The translations under genes and the position numbers were made by a program. Of a stretch of 64,000 bases of DNA, positions 11,277 through 22,300 are shown one piece after another. This stretch comes from Chondrus crispus (taxonomy: Eukaryota; Rhodophyta; Florideophyceae; Gigartinales; Gigartinaceae). The notes below the pieces were generated by a model. The model ran no database searches. It saw only the letters and a list, made by a program, of their open reading frames with translations, and was not told where the DNA came from. Location: assembly GCF_000350225.1 (NCBI RefSeq), contig NW_005179131.1, forward strand, positions 124,001 to 188,000, given 5' to 3'. Numbering within the stretch: the stretch's first letter is position 1; each line of letters begins with the position of its first letter.

Positions 11277-12983
11277 TTGCTCCATTCGATGGCTCAAATG
11301 GACAAGCTCTACAGGAGAGCCGGTTTCAACAACGAAGCAAAGTACGGCTTGCTCCGCAATGCCGTAATGGAACATTTAGACGTTGTTCCGTTGGCGATCT
11401 GTCATTCCCAGACGACGTACGAAGAACTGATGAAGACCGTGAAGGACTTTGCTGCAGGTGGTGACGCCTTCAAGGCGGCGAAAACTGCTGCGCACTCGGT
11501 CGAACCTGTGACGCCCAAGCGTGTATTGCTGCGTTTTGATGTGGATCCTCGACAAGACAAGCTCGAGAACAAGGTAGATGCTATCACTAGCCAGCTGGCG
11601 GAGCTGTCGTTGATGATGAAGAAACGACAGACGCCAGGGGACAGTGACACGAGTTGGACATGTTCCTATTGCAAGGAACTAGGGCATTCAGCCACCCGTT
11701 TTCGTTCCAACCCACACTATGATTCTCGTTGTCCGACGTGTGGGAAGATTGGACACACGACCGAGACGTGCTGGTCCCGCTTTGCAAGAAAGAATGTTGT
11801 TCATGCGCGTCCTCATGTCAACGCTGGCGCCGGGAGCGCTTATGGCCACAAGCCAAGCGGTTCTGCCAAAGATGCCAGTACTGAGGCCATCAGAGACTCG
11901 AAGCAGGTCACAGTTATAACTAAGTCCGCCAAGGGAGATTTGGTGACAGCTACGAAGCGCAACGCCGAAGGAGAGGCCTTCCCGAAGCAGTTGAAGAATC
12001 GCGAAGAAATTTCGATTCCGAGGCTGCTGAATCGCACTCCAGTAGCACCTAGGGGAACTCTCCCCTGGAACGAGCCGCTGAGAGTGCCGAGAGTGAGGCC
12101 TGCACATCAGAAGACGACGAATGTTTCGAAGAAGGCGGCCCTTCAGGAGCATGTTGGAAAGTACAACGTAGTATCAGAGCTGGCGAATGCACTGTCTGGT
12201 TTAACATTTGAACAACTTGTCCGTGGAGACGCCGAAGGAGCAAGGAAGGAGATAAAGCGCCCTCTATCCAGGAAGTTGGGGCGTTCTCGAGGCGCTGCGG
12301 CCCACACGGATGTCTTCCCGAGACGTCTTCCTGTGGTTACTGTTCACGTTTATGGAACTGATGCTCAAGCACTACTGGATTTGGGTGCAGTGCCAAATGT
12401 CATGTCGCCGCACCTCATGAAGAGGCTTTCCCTGACTCCAGAGAGCACGAAGAAGCACATCACTTTAGCAGATGGGAAGAGCTCACCCTGTGTTGGATCA
12501 CTATGTTGGGCCCCCGTCTCGTTTGGGGGACTGGTGAGCAAGATGGACTTCCTTGTTGTTACGGGAACGCCGTACGACGTCATGGTAGGGATCTCGGCGT
12601 TGAGGGAGCTCCAGACGTGCATTGATTTGGGCCAAGAGCATTTCCAAGTAACGGTGGGTGCTGATACGATTCGTTTAAGTCTTGAGATGGATGAAGACCG
12701 CAAGAAGTCAGGATCCGCTACCGACAGTGAAGATTTCACGTCAGATTCGGGGGCCGTACCGGCTGACTCGACTGATACGGATGAAGACTTCGTACTGTCA
12801 CTGCGTGAACGGGTGCCGTTTGAACCAGACCTCGCCTGGGCGGGAGCAGTCACTGAGGACGAAGATCCCCATGGTGGGATTCCGGACCTAGTCGAGGAAG
12901 GCTCAGAGTACGAGCCGGATGATGAGAAAGAGAATGAGATGATGCTAGAGATGAGAAGGAGGGTCTTCTCATATCTAAGCTGA
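11277..12983 (+). CDS. Gag-protease region of element copy 2
   Basis: A long open frame of the fossil element. It starts inside gag (LLHSMAQMDKLYRRAGF at the left; gag-like sequence continues further upstream). Two zinc-knuckle-like motifs follow: CSYCKELGHSATRF, and the complete CPTCGKIGHTTETC. The second half contains a retropepsin-like domain with LLDLGAVPNVMS (the active-site region, with D-L-G in place of the usual D-S/T-G) and VMVGISAL, then an acidic C-terminal region. This order is usual for Ty3/gypsy Gag-Pol N-terminal regions. Expression from the LTR at 10529-10935 is presumed. Confidence 0.75.
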   Translation: MLHSMAQMDKLYRRAGFNNEAKYGLLRNAVMEHLDVVPLAICHSQTTYEELMKTVKDFAAGGDAFKAAKTAAHSVEPVTPKRVLLRFDVDPRQDKLENKVDAITSQLAELSLMMKKRQTPGDSDTSWTCSYCKELGHSATRFRSNPHYDSRCPTCGKIGHTTETCWSRFARKNVVHARPHVNAGAGSAYGHKPSGSAKDASTEAIRDSKQVTVITKSAKGDLVTATKRNAEGEAFPKQLKNREEISIPRLLNRTPVAPRGTLPWNEPLRVPRVRPAHQKTTNVSKKAALQEHVGKYNVVSELANALSGLTFEQLVRGDAEGARKEIKRPLSRKLGRSRGAAAHTDVFPRRLPVVTVHVYGTDAQALLDLGAVPNVMSPHLMKRLSLTPESTKKHITLADGKSSPCVGSLCWAPVSFGGLVSKMDFLVVTGTPYDVMVGISALRELQTCIDLGQEHFQVTVGADTIRLSLEMDEDRKKSGSATDSEDFTSDSGAVPADSTDTDEDFVLSLRERVPFEPDLAWAGAVTEDEDPHGGIPDLVEEGSEYEPDDEKENEMMLEMRRRVFSYLS

Positions 12984-13089
12984 ACCATATGAGCAAAGAG
13001 AATACCGATCGCATAATTTGTTCTACCAAGAGTATGGGAATAGCCGCATGGTCTGTGTCACATTCTTTTGAGTTAACGGATGATACACC

Positions 13090-15672
13090 AATTTAGCATG
13101 CCGTTCAGAGGCTCTCTCCGAGACACAACGCGGTAGTGCGTGAGGAGATCGAGAAGATGCAGAAGGCAGGGATCATTTTCCCCTCAGAAACTCCTTGGTC
13201 GTTCCCGGTCGTCACCGCAACGAAGAAGGACAGGAAACTTCGCTTTCTTGTTGACTACCGCGCGCTTAACCGCGTGATGAAAGCCGAGAAGTGGTCGTTG
13301 CCTAAAGTGGAAGAGATATTCGACGATTTTGAAGGAAGCAAAGTCTTCACTACCCTGGACTTGTTCTCGGGTTATTGGAAAGTGCGGATGGCTTCGTGGT
13401 GCAAAGAACAGACGACGTTTGTCTGTCGGTACGGGACCTTTCAATTCGAAGTGATGCGGTTCGGCCTCATGAACGCTCCTTCAACATTGCAAAGGAGGAT
13501 GGATGGCGTATTCAGGGACATGTCATTCGTCCGAGTATACCTTGATGACGTGTTCATCTTTTCAGAGTCCTTGAACGTCCATGTTGACCTACTGCTCCAA
13601 GCGTTCGAGCTGATTGCTCGCAGTGGATTGAAGTTAAAGCTTGCGAAGTGTTCCTTCTCACAATCACAGACCCGGCTGTTGGGTCACTTCATCGGGAAAG
13701 AAGGGATTAAGGTGGATCCAGAGAGGACGTCGATGATTTGGAACACCTATGAACCGCATACCAAGACAGAGTTGCGAAGCTTCCTTGGGCTAGCGAGGTA
13801 CTACCGCCGATTTATCCCCAAGTTCGCGGAAGTCTCCGCGTCGTTGCACGCTGTTACCTCTACGAAGGTCTAATTCGCATTTACGGATGATATGAGGACT
13901 GCCTTCCGGGAGCTGAAGCAGAAGGTGACGTCTCCTCCGATGTCGGCGCTCCCGACATTTGACGAGCCCTTCGTAGTAGAGACAGATGCATCCAACGTTG
14001 CAGTGGGAGCAGTTCTGGCTCAGAAGAAGGAAGACAAGAAGGTTCAACCGATACAGTACGCCAATAGGACAATGACGGAGACTGAGAAGAAGTAATCCAC
14101 CTGTGAGAAAGAAGCTTTAGCGGTGACCTTCGCGCTAAAGAAATTTCGTGTCTATTTGCCTTCAACACGAAAGTTCAAGTTGATTACGGATCACCAGGCA
14201 CTTCAGTATGAGTTCAAAAAGAGGGACATCCACGGTAGACTGGCCCGTTGGTTGGATTTCCTGGCGAAGTACGAATTCGAGATATTGTACCGCCCCGGCT
14301 CAAAGAATTGTGCCGCTGACTTTCTGTCGCGTCTTCGAGACGACCAACGCAGGCGCGAAGAGGATGAGGGAGACCTGGTATGTGCTGCCGTTTTTTCGAA
14401 CGGAGATATGCTGGAAAATATGGAGACTCACGTGCAGGACATGTACCGTTACCTCGAAAGAGAAGAGATGGTTGAGCAAGATGTTACGCAGAGGCGCAGA
14501 ATTAAGAAAACTCTAGGCGGTTCCTTGCCTGGAACGGAAGGCCGTTTTGCAGCACGAAGAATGAGATTAGATCAATCCCTTCTCAGGAGACTCGACTGCA
14601 GATATTGCGGTCGCTGCATGACGATATTGGCCACTGGGACGCTACAGCTACGAAGCAGTTCGTCCTTGACAGGTACTGGTGGCCAGGGGTTCATGGCGAT
14701 ATCTACGCCTACATTTGTGGATGTGAAGGTTGCCAAAAGGCTACGCCCATCCCGGCGTACAAGAGCAAGGCGATGATACCAGTCTCTCAGCTCTTTGAGA
14801 CGTTCTCGATAGACTTTGCCGGGCCCTTACCGAAGACGAAGAACGGAAAGCGCTACATCTTAATCGCGGTCGAGCATCTGACGGGTTGGCCCTTGGCTTG
14901 GGCTACCGAGACCGCTACGTCGGCGGAAGTTGTAAAGTTCGTGAAGGAAGAGATTATCCATTCGTTTGGTACCCCTCGGACTATCGTTTCAGATAGCACC
15001 ACATGCTTCAGCGCGACGGCGTTGAAGAATTTCATGTCACGGCAGGGAATTGCTTGGAAGCCAGTGCTCGCCTATGCGCCGATGTCTAACGGAAAAGCGG
15101 AGCGTATGGTTGGGATCATCAAGAGTTCAATTCGGAAAAGCTATTAAGTTAGGGCGCCGCTCTCTCTCAATGGGAAGCGGTGCTGAAACAGATTCTCTAC
15201 GGGTACCGTAGGCGCCAATTGTCAGATGGGTTCTCCCCGTTCGAGTTGATGTATGGAGTGAAACCGCCCTTGCAACCCCAGACCGATCCGAACCAAATTC
15301 GGTTGGGGGCGTTGAGGGGCGCAACTCGGAACTGTTAGCGACCTTGAGGGGCGCAACTTGGAACTGTTAACGACCCTCGCGCTCCGAGCGTCGAGGACCG
15401 CTAGAAAGTTGGAGAGAAAGAGCAAGAGGATGGCGATTATCTCACAACGCCAGTTCAGCATAGGCGGTCAAGTTCTAGTCGCTCGAGGGACCGCCTCGGG
15501 AGGGCTACAGAAATGGCCCCAAAGGGAATCGAGGTACTACGGCCCCTGCCGGGTAGTACGGGCAAAACACCTGCGGTACACACTCGTGTCCCCGAGTTTG
15601 CCCTACAGTCGATGGGATATACATGCAAGACGTTTAATCCCCTCTATTCACAAACCCGCACACCTTATGTAG
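13090..15672 (+). CDS. Pol region of element copy 2: RT, RNase H, integrase
   Basis: This part of the fossil element is broken in a few places. Reverse transcriptase (13136-13873) shows FLVDYRALNR, TLDLFSGYWKV, FGLMNAPSTLQ and the catalytic VYLDDVFIFS. RNase H (about 13900-14330) shows VVETDASNVAVGAVL and LITDHQALQY. Integrase (about 14605-15147) has a zinc-binding segment (CGCEGCQK), IDFAGPLPK, VSDSTTCFSA and NGKAERMVGIIK, giving the DDE triad. The C-terminal stretch ends near 15670 with a beta-rich, chromodomain-free region (RYYGPCRVVRAKHLRYTLV). It ends about 80 bp from the convergent opposite-strand gene. Confidence 0.8.
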
Positions 15673-15749
15673 GTGTGATGCATTTTACTATTACGTATGT
15701 ACTAGATCGCAGATGATTCATAAAGGTTGGGTTTCTTATGCATGAACTA

Positions 15750-17203
15750 TCAGTGTTTGCTACGAGAAGAACCCTTGCGCACAACTGCTCTCTTGCCATA
15801 GAAGGGGTTGGCCCCACGATTACCTCTGCGAACCTTCTTGGGTTTCATCCCCTGGCCGGGGTTCTGGTTAGCGCCTCTATGCTGCTTGGTCGCCCGGCGC
15901 GAGAGGCGTACATCGTCGAAATACTGGAACTTGTTTGGGTCGGCGGCAGGGCAACACAAGCGGAGAGACGTGTCTTTGAGCTGCATAGCATAGCGTTCTG
16001 CGCAATCGTATATTAGCGCCGGTTCCATCCGGGCGTCTATACAGACAGCGTGCTGGAGATGGTGAACGTCAGTGATGCGGAGAACGTAGACACCCGCTTG
16101 CGATCCTCTCGACAGGCGAAGTACACAGCTGACGTCAGAGCTCCGTCACAGGGGGAGTATCGAGCTGGATCTGCCTTATATGAATGCCTCGGATGATGAC
16201 GGCACATGATAAAGAGACACTGTTTGGTGGTAATGGGCTCGGATCGACCTCTGGACGTGCGTAAAATGATGCACGCTTGGGCTGTAGTTCATCCGGAGCT
16301 CAAACACGACAATGCGCTTTCCAGAGGTGGTCGGCAGCGTCCCGGCCAACGAACAGAGACATGGCGTTGCAGACAGCCGACCGGATGCAAAGGATAGTGT
16401 TGTCTTGAAATGGTAAGGAGTGGGACATGGAAAGGTATCTGGAGGCAAGCGGGGAAACGTTACGAGACATAGCGAAGTTCACCCGCTTCCTCTTATCCCT
16501 ATTCTGGCTATAACAATTATCGATAGCCAGAATAGCATCTATGCGCGTCGAACAGTCCCGGCCGAAGGCAGAGTTGAAGCCACGACGGGACTCTTCGTTC
16601 GCGGACGGCACACGATCGAAGGTCATCGTGTATAGCAGGACCATGGCTACCCTCTCCTACGGCATAGTAGCACCCTTAGACCTCCCCGTCACCGCCGGCG
16701 GAGCGCTCAACCGGCTCGAAGACCCATTCGGGATCGATGCAGAAGGAGTACTCCGTCCCGTCGCCGTGGCTCTTGGTGAGCCCCAGCCGGTAACAACGGT
16801 CGGCGGTGAACCAGGCCTTTCGAGCGAGGCGGGCCGCTACGAACGCCAGCACGTGGGGCCCGAAGAGAAGTCGGGTCCCGGCGGCAGATACGGCCGCCAC
16901 GACGGATGCACGCTTTCCGATGGCCTTGCAACTGATTCGGAAGGAAACATCTTGTTCTTGGTGCCGAAGCGCGGAGATGTCGGAGCGCCCCGCGTGTTCC
17001 CAGAGATCTGGAAGATTCTCGGCGTTTCTTCTGTCTTCGAAATAGATGAACTCGCGGTCGATGCGGTGCGACTGCCTTTCACGGACATCTTGTCCGTCCT
17101 CGCACCATACCCCGGCGGAGCGTCAGGCTGCCTTGGTAGCGATCGCACGACGAGGGACCTTTACGCCGGTGGAAGCCCTCGCCGTCGGCTTTGTCCGAGC
17201 CAT
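15750..17203 (-). pseudogene. Opposite-strand accessory gene of LTR element copy 2: H3-tail-like N-terminus, cysteine-protease-like C-terminus
   Basis: This is a broken gene inside a fossil retroelement, described by segment. From ATG 17203 it reads MARTKPTARASTGVK and on to ATKAA. That segment matches canonical histone H3 at 18 of the first 25 residues after Met, including K4, R8, S10, T11, K14 and K23; K9 is replaced by Ala. A middle region (about 16676-17100) shows only faint H3-like spacing and should not be called a histone fold. Further on are LLYT, FGRDC, QDNTILCIRSAVCNA, then HAVCID and YDCAERYAM. These match the corresponding pieces of copy 1 (LLYT, GRDC, QDKTSLCIPSAICNS, HTVCV and LDCMKPYPM) in the same order. 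The C-terminus is strongly basic. Element-borne origin is inferred from the shared architecture. Confidence 0.6.
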
Positions 17204-18554
17204 GATGCACACAGGGAGTACCGCCCGAAGGACCACAGAGCTCTCTTGCCCGGGTCGGAATGCGGCGCGCTTCCATGAAGTCCCGAAACGGGAACGACAT
17301 GAAACAGAGGCTCAGGCGACGCGGAAACCACGCGGCCTGAGAGTCAGACGAGGTTGACCGTAAGCGGTGGAAAACCCCAGGCAACGCAGCGACCACGCGG
17401 CCCGCGGATAAGGCGACGCTAAACGCGGGTGGCCCGAAGCTGAGTCTGATGCGAGCGGAGTCGGCGCGAGAGGGCGGCCGGAGTGGATGAAGTAGTGTGG
17501 AGCGGGAGGCCGCGTAGAAGAAGGCGGCTCAGTGCTGAGGTAGAGATACGGTGACTGGAGGGGCTAAGACGGCCACGAGAGGGAGCGCTGGCCGTGTATT
17601 TACGTGCAACGGCAGCCCCGTGGGCTGCGCTGGCGAGGGGGTCATGTGAGAGAATTTTAGTGCATTCATTGGCAATTGAAAGGTGAATTTGGACAAGGGG
17701 GCTTTTCGGTTGGAACGCACGACAACTCAGCAGAAAGTGGAACACAAGTGGACCATTTCAGCCGGACAAAGCCAAGTCATCCTGACTTGGCGACAAGTCA
17801 GTACCAAGCCACACGCCATGATTTGGGGAATGATTTGTCATTCGCGATGATCCTTCATTCGCGTAATGAAAACTTGGCAGAAAAAACAAATCAGCACCAA
17901 GTCACACACAATGACTTGGCATCCCAATGACTTGGAAATGATTCTTCATTCGCGTCATGGAACTTGGCAGAAATGGAAATTTCGGCCACTGTCCGAAAAC
18001 AGGGCTGTATAAGAGAGGCACGTCAAAACTCTCTCACCACTCTTCTCTCTTCCTCAAGTCGTCGCTTGTTCTCCCACCGTCCCACCCTCAGCTTCAGCTT
18101 CCGCTTCACTGCTCAGTCATCAAGTCATCACTGGTTCTGTTCTCTCCCTACTCTTTCTTGTATGGCTTAACCATTCAAGAATGTTTTTCACACACACGCT
18201 GGGTAAGATAACGCGATCTCCCGTCGCTACTTACGCCCTCTCATCCTGGAAATGCCCCCTCATCTTGAAGCTTACCAAAGCAGAACTAGAACTCAGGTGA
18301 ATCACGGACGCGCGCCCCAACTCAAGCCGAATGAGGTCCTCATCCGCCGAAGCCGGTAGTATCGCTAGGATAGCGGCCCGGGGTGGCATGGAACACGCGC
18401 CACTACGCTGCTTTGGCCGTTGTATCAACGTTTATGTCCATACCAATGGGGACAGCGAAAGACGGGGGCAATCATCCCGGAATTCAAGGAACGGTAAGCA
18501 TTTCTAGGCCGAGATCTTTAGGTAATAAAGCGTAATCTTGTTTCTTCAACACTA
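17204..18554. promoter_or_regulatory. Promoter-like region with short CAAGTCA/TGACTTGG and CATTCGCG repeats
   Basis: No gene is seen. Between about 17768 and 17960 short motifs recur: caagtca and its complement tgacttgg about seven times, cattcgcg three times, and acttggcag twice. About 50 bp downstream is a good TATA box (TATAAGAG at 18008). The layout, clustered repeats then TATA, is typical of an LTR U3 region or a strong promoter. It could be the remains of the copy 2 right LTR or of another element. A similar gTATAAGAGg box lies at 19097-19106. Confidence 0.4.
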
Positions 18555-18955
18555 TTCAGGGAAGAAATTGCATTTACTGTAGAGCCAGATTTTATACTGT
18601 AGTCCAGGAATACATACGAATTTTAGGAAAGCGTACGCGCTGGGCGGGGGAATCCGGGCCGGACGCGTGGGCGTTTCTAGAAGGAATTGCGTAGAAATAA
18701 AAACGTGGAAGGTGACGGGCGCGGCGGTGGAGAACAGGGGAGACGCGACGCAGCCACTCCACGACCAGACACCACGCCACCCCAGAAACAGAAAAACCCA
18801 ATCGCCTCCCCTCTTCCTCAACAACACGGGAGGACTCGGGGATGAGACAGAAGATACCCTTATATATTGCACCCCGCCCGGGTTCGGGTCTGGGGAGGGG
18901 GAGTGTCGGGAGGGATTTACTAGTTACAGTCTAGGGCAAACCCCGAGACAGATCT
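18555..18955 (+). repeat. Permuted LTR piece (blocks A then B)
   Basis: Block A (18555-18823) matches 10661-10935, and block B (18824-18955) matches 10529-10660, both in direct orientation and at high identity by eye. The order is swapped relative to the left locus. The join, CTCAACA followed by ACACGGGAGG, would be an LTR end meeting an LTR start. Confidence 0.6.
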
Positions 18956-19546
18956 AGGACAAACCCCAGAACACACTTCGGGGCAAACCCCAAAGCCGTA
19001 GTTCAACAATTGCTCTGCATGTGTACCACGAGTACGCGTTTTGTATCTCCCGACAAAAGGCATTTATATTTTCGAGTGGAGGTTGCCTTTTCCTGGGTAT
19101 AAGAGGACAGAACAGGACAACAGCAAAATAGAACCGACACCCATCTTCGCATTCTGAATACACTTCGCTCGCCCTTTCGCACAGTGCACACCGCCTAAAT
19201 AAAACACTCTCTCAACACCTTTGCCTTTTCCCTCCCCTAAGCACGCAGCCCCTTTCCTGCCAACAAAAGTACCGCCTTTTTTTAAATTTTGTGTTTAATG
19301 TGGTCGGGGTACTGTACCGCCCTGGAACTCCCTATACTGCCGTACATGGGCAGAACGGGTCTCAATGCGTCGCAGATTGTGTGACGTAGCCCAGCTCTAT
19401 TCTTCTGAATTGAGGAAATCGGGCCGCCGACTTGCGTCCGAATATATCTATACTACTCTACTTCGGGTGTCACTATAGTACATCACAGATGCGTTCTTTG
19501 TTACAACCATAGAGGAAGAGCTGAGATGTCGAACTGCACCCTCAAC
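18956..19546. other. Promoter-like segment, no gene
   Basis: Three imperfect copies of a gggcaaacccc motif lie at 18930-19000. A TATA box (TATAAGAG, 19098) and an AATAAA signal (19198) follow, about 100 bp apart, which suggests another solo-LTR-like piece. No coding frame is convincing. Confidence 0.35.
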
Positions 19547-22300
19547 AGTCCCTTCAGGTGTTCTCAGGTCCGAAATATTGCACAAGCAGAAGCGTTCTCG
19601 TCTAAGCACGTAGCATTTAATCCTCTTCTACCAAGAGGTTCGTTAGACACCGGATGTAAATGCGACAAACAAAGGGAAGAGGCGTCGTGTTTATTTGTAT
19701 TCGTTCTCACTACTACAGTACTAGCGCTGGTTACATCCCATTTTATCAACTGAGATCAGGACAACCAATAATGTTATTAACACTAACATTTGTCGGCTCT
19801 AAGAACACTCCGCTTTGAATGTACCGAATTTCGCACGTAAAACGAGTCGTTCGTTCCTCGCAGAGTTTTTGATCAACAGAGACCGTCTGCTTGACCATCT
19901 GGTGTTCTCCAGGTTCCAATGTGATCGGAAGGCTCGGATCGAACATGGAATTCAACTTGCCTTGGCAGTCTGAAATGTCCACCGTGAATGTGGATTTGAG
20001 GGCATCGAACGAATCGATAATGTCTTCAATGACTTCGTTACTGTTACTTAAACGTAGAGAACCCGCAGTAGCGTCAGTAATGTCCTCTGTTTGCCTTGGG
20101 CCAGCTGAAGATGGACCAGCGGTAGGTGTACCACTGCAACCGAACGAACGGAGAGGTGCCGAGTTAAACTGTGATGGACGACCAGCTTTAGGAGCGCTGA
20201 CGCCGAGCACGGTGATATGCTCCTTCTGCAGATCGTCGATAACGCTCTTCCTCGTCAAAGTTCCAAACGGTCCGCATGAAGGCTCATGACCTGGCACGTC
20301 TCCAAAGTACACAACCACTCTACGGGAGTTGTTCCTCCACCTGATAGAGAGGTCAGTAGCTACCTTGTGTAAAGCCACCAAGTTGGCCTCGTCGGTATCA
20401 CCTCCGCCACTTGCCTCGAGGCTTTCAACGGCTTTCTTGGATGCGGCTGCATCAGGACTGATGGACTGCAAATTTCCAAAACCATTGTCGAAGCCGGCGT
20501 CGGCCTCATCGCGATACGTCCCAACACCAAAGTGAACAGAGCTGAACGACGGGCTGCTACTGAAATGGTCAATAATTTCATTAAAGCGCTCCCGCACTTC
20601 CATGATGGTCTCTTTCATAGAACCAGTGGAATCAGCCAAAAGATAGAGATCCAGAGGTGTATTTTGTGTCGACAGGTTAACGAAAACGGGAAACTCCATC
20701 CCGACTTCTAGGGTATCAAAGACAATGTCGGCCCCGGGTGCGATTGCATCACCTACCTCACGAGGTTCCTCCAGGCTCGGATTAAAGCAGGTGAATGATC
20801 CAGGAGTTGAGCATGACTGCAGCACGCATCCCTGCGAGAAACGAATGGCGCAACTAGTGGCGAGAGTAGCAATAGCGGCGCCTTCCGACACACAATTGTT
20901 AGGGCATCGTAAAAACGTGACGACTGAGCCTACAGGTTGACTAGCGGCAATGCCAAAGACGAGTAGCACAGAGGACAAGAATAGTGCCAATTTCATGGTG
21001 ATGCCCGGGATGTCTAATCCTGGTACCAATTTGTGGTTTTGTGAGTCGAGTGGTTGAGAGAAGTGTGCAGATAGTCCAATCTGCTTGATGCAGTTTTCAT
21101 TTATATCGTTTCAAACTGTGAGCTGCGTCTCAGAATAGATAGAAGCGATTGCAAAAGCAATACTCTCCGAAGAATGTGCCCTGTTTAGTGATGACGCCAG
21201 CAGTACAACGTGAGATGTTCCATGTCTGCACACATGTCTACCCAATTCGCCGTCAAGGCTGAACGAAGTTGATGAAACGAATGCAGCCTGGTCATCTCTT
21301 CTATGAGCAACAAGCCCCGTCATGGTTTACTCGGTTTACGTGTTACTTGAAAGCTTTGTTCTTTTTCTTGCGAAATCAATCACCCTCTCAGCCGAAGAAG
21401 ATAATATGTAAAGCGATCGAACACCTTGAAGTTCTTTCACCTGTAACCTGCTTGTTTTTGGCGTGCTATTGTTATTTTTTGATTAAACGGATTTCGTTCA
21501 TGAAGAAGAGTGGCGTCTCTGAGGCGTCGACGAAGCGAAAGAGAAATTGAGATGGCCCACACAAAGTAACGCTCATTGCCCTAGAGTTTTGCGTGGATTC
21601 GTCACCTGACAATTACTCACGATCCAACATGGCGAACGAGAAATCATTGCAGCAACATATGCACATACAGTTCACGCTAACTAGTTCAACGCCATCGAAT
21701 CGAATAACATCCATTTGAGACGTCTTTCTTCTGGAGAGCGAGATCCACTCATTTGCCAGTCCCAAGATGCAGGATAGATACTTTGGTTACTTTCAGAGAC
21801 CATGTGAATTTCATGGTCATCTTTTCGATCGATGCAAGTCTTCAAGCGACATGGTCTTCTCCATATCATACACGCACCGTGCATTCCGAGCTTTCCCTCT
21901 CAGTTTTATGAAACCGCAAGTGAAGAAACAAGCGGGAAAACGACAGGCTGATGCTTTTGGTAGCGTGTAGTATACTGCACTATTGTTACGATTTCAACCT
22001 ACTGTTGGCGACCCTTGCAAATGCCCCATAAAGGGGAGAATTGCGTTAGCAGTATAAAAACAGCGAAAGCCTGGCTGTCAATGTACGCTGAAACGTGACA
22101 GCGAATAGGAAGATATCGGAAGGAAGAAAACGCCACCCGACAGCGAGATAGGGGAGATAAAAGGCGAGTAGGCTACTCCGAGGAAGAAAGGAGGAAGAGC
22201 ACAGGGCAATACACGAGCGGCGAGAAGGCTTCTCCTAAGGGCATTGCACTTCATGATCTGTTCGTGGAGTATGACTTTCACCTGAGCCATTGCTGCTACT
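19547..22300. repeat. Left arm of large inverted duplication
   Basis: The arm is the inverted, diverged counterpart of 25945-28693. Matches by eye run from the flank near gtcccttcaggtgt (19549), through the vWA gene, to aatggctca/tgagccatt near 22290. Between gene and inner end, 21112-21440 aligns clearly with the complement of 26810-27121, and 21700-22260 with the complement of 25960-26560. Small gaps and many substitutions show the duplication is not recent. Confidence 0.85.
19746..20996 (-). CDS. Secreted von Willebrand A domain protein
   Basis: The product is 416 residues from ATG 20996, chosen because it begins directly with a signal peptide (MKLALFLSSVLLVFGIAASQ, residues 1-20). A Cys-rich N-terminal segment (about 28-70) precedes a vWA/integrin-beta-I-like domain (about 115-340). 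The metal-ion-dependent adhesion site reads DSTGSM (Asp122, Thr124, Ser126), with the further motifs VGTYRDE (158-164) and FGDVPGHEP (231-239). A shorter C-terminal beta-rich part contains several Cys and ends GCPDLS, with no membrane anchor. Such domains bind ligands through a divalent metal, so an extracellular adhesion or wall role is plausible but not shown. It has an outward-pointing paralogue at 27237-28496. Single exon. Confidence 0.85.
   Translation of the reverse strand: MKLALFLSSVLLVFGIAASQPVGSVVTFLRCPNNCVSEGAAIATLATSCAIRFSQGCVLQSCSTPGSFTCFNPSLEEPREVGDAIAPGADIVFDTLEVGMEFPVFVNLSTQNTPLDLYLLADSTGSMKETIMEVRERFNEIIDHFSSSPSFSSVHFGVGTYRDEADAGFDNGFGNLQSISPDAAASKKAVESLEASGGGDTDEANLVALHKVATDLSIRWRNNSRRVVVYFGDVPGHEPSCGPFGTLTRKSVIDDLQKEHITVLGVSAPKAGRPSQFNSAPLRSFGCSGTPTAGPSSAGPRQTEDITDATAGSLRLSNSNEVIEDIIDSFDALKSTFTVDISDCQGKLNSMFDPSLPITLEPGEHQMVKQTVSVDQKLCEERTTRFTCEIRYIQSGVFLEPTNVSVNNIIGCPDLS

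Larger units (their letters stand above)
10529..18823 (+). mobile_element. Ty3/gypsy-like LTR element, broken (copy 2)
   Basis: This is a fossil. In plus-strand order it has gag with zinc knuckles, an aspartic protease, reverse transcriptase, RNase H and integrase (to about 15670). An accessory gene on the minus strand (15750-17203) then converges on pol. The element is broken in several places but all parts are recognisable. No chromodomain follows the integrase. The right end is uncertain: the block at 18555-18823 repeats part of the probable 5' LTR, and sequence at 17204-18550 is promoter-like but has no counterpart on the left. Age is older than the element at 32.5-43.6 kb, judged from the divergence of its repeated ends. 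Confidence 0.7.

Noticed and set aside
16676-17100. A full histone fold after the H3-like tail in copy 2
   Set aside because: Only scattered matches with shifting spacing (HR, E.RR, QD, F.IS, AS) are visible, within what chance could give.
17126-17203. The H3 tails being host H3 gene fragments
   Set aside because: Two loci share the same place relative to pol and the same downstream segments, which a random host fragment would not. It is kept as the main alternative to test.
16541-17278. A 245-codon plus-strand frame
   Set aside because: It overlaps the opposite-strand accessory gene of copy 2, shows no family motif, and starts inside unrelated sequence. It is a GC-driven shadow.
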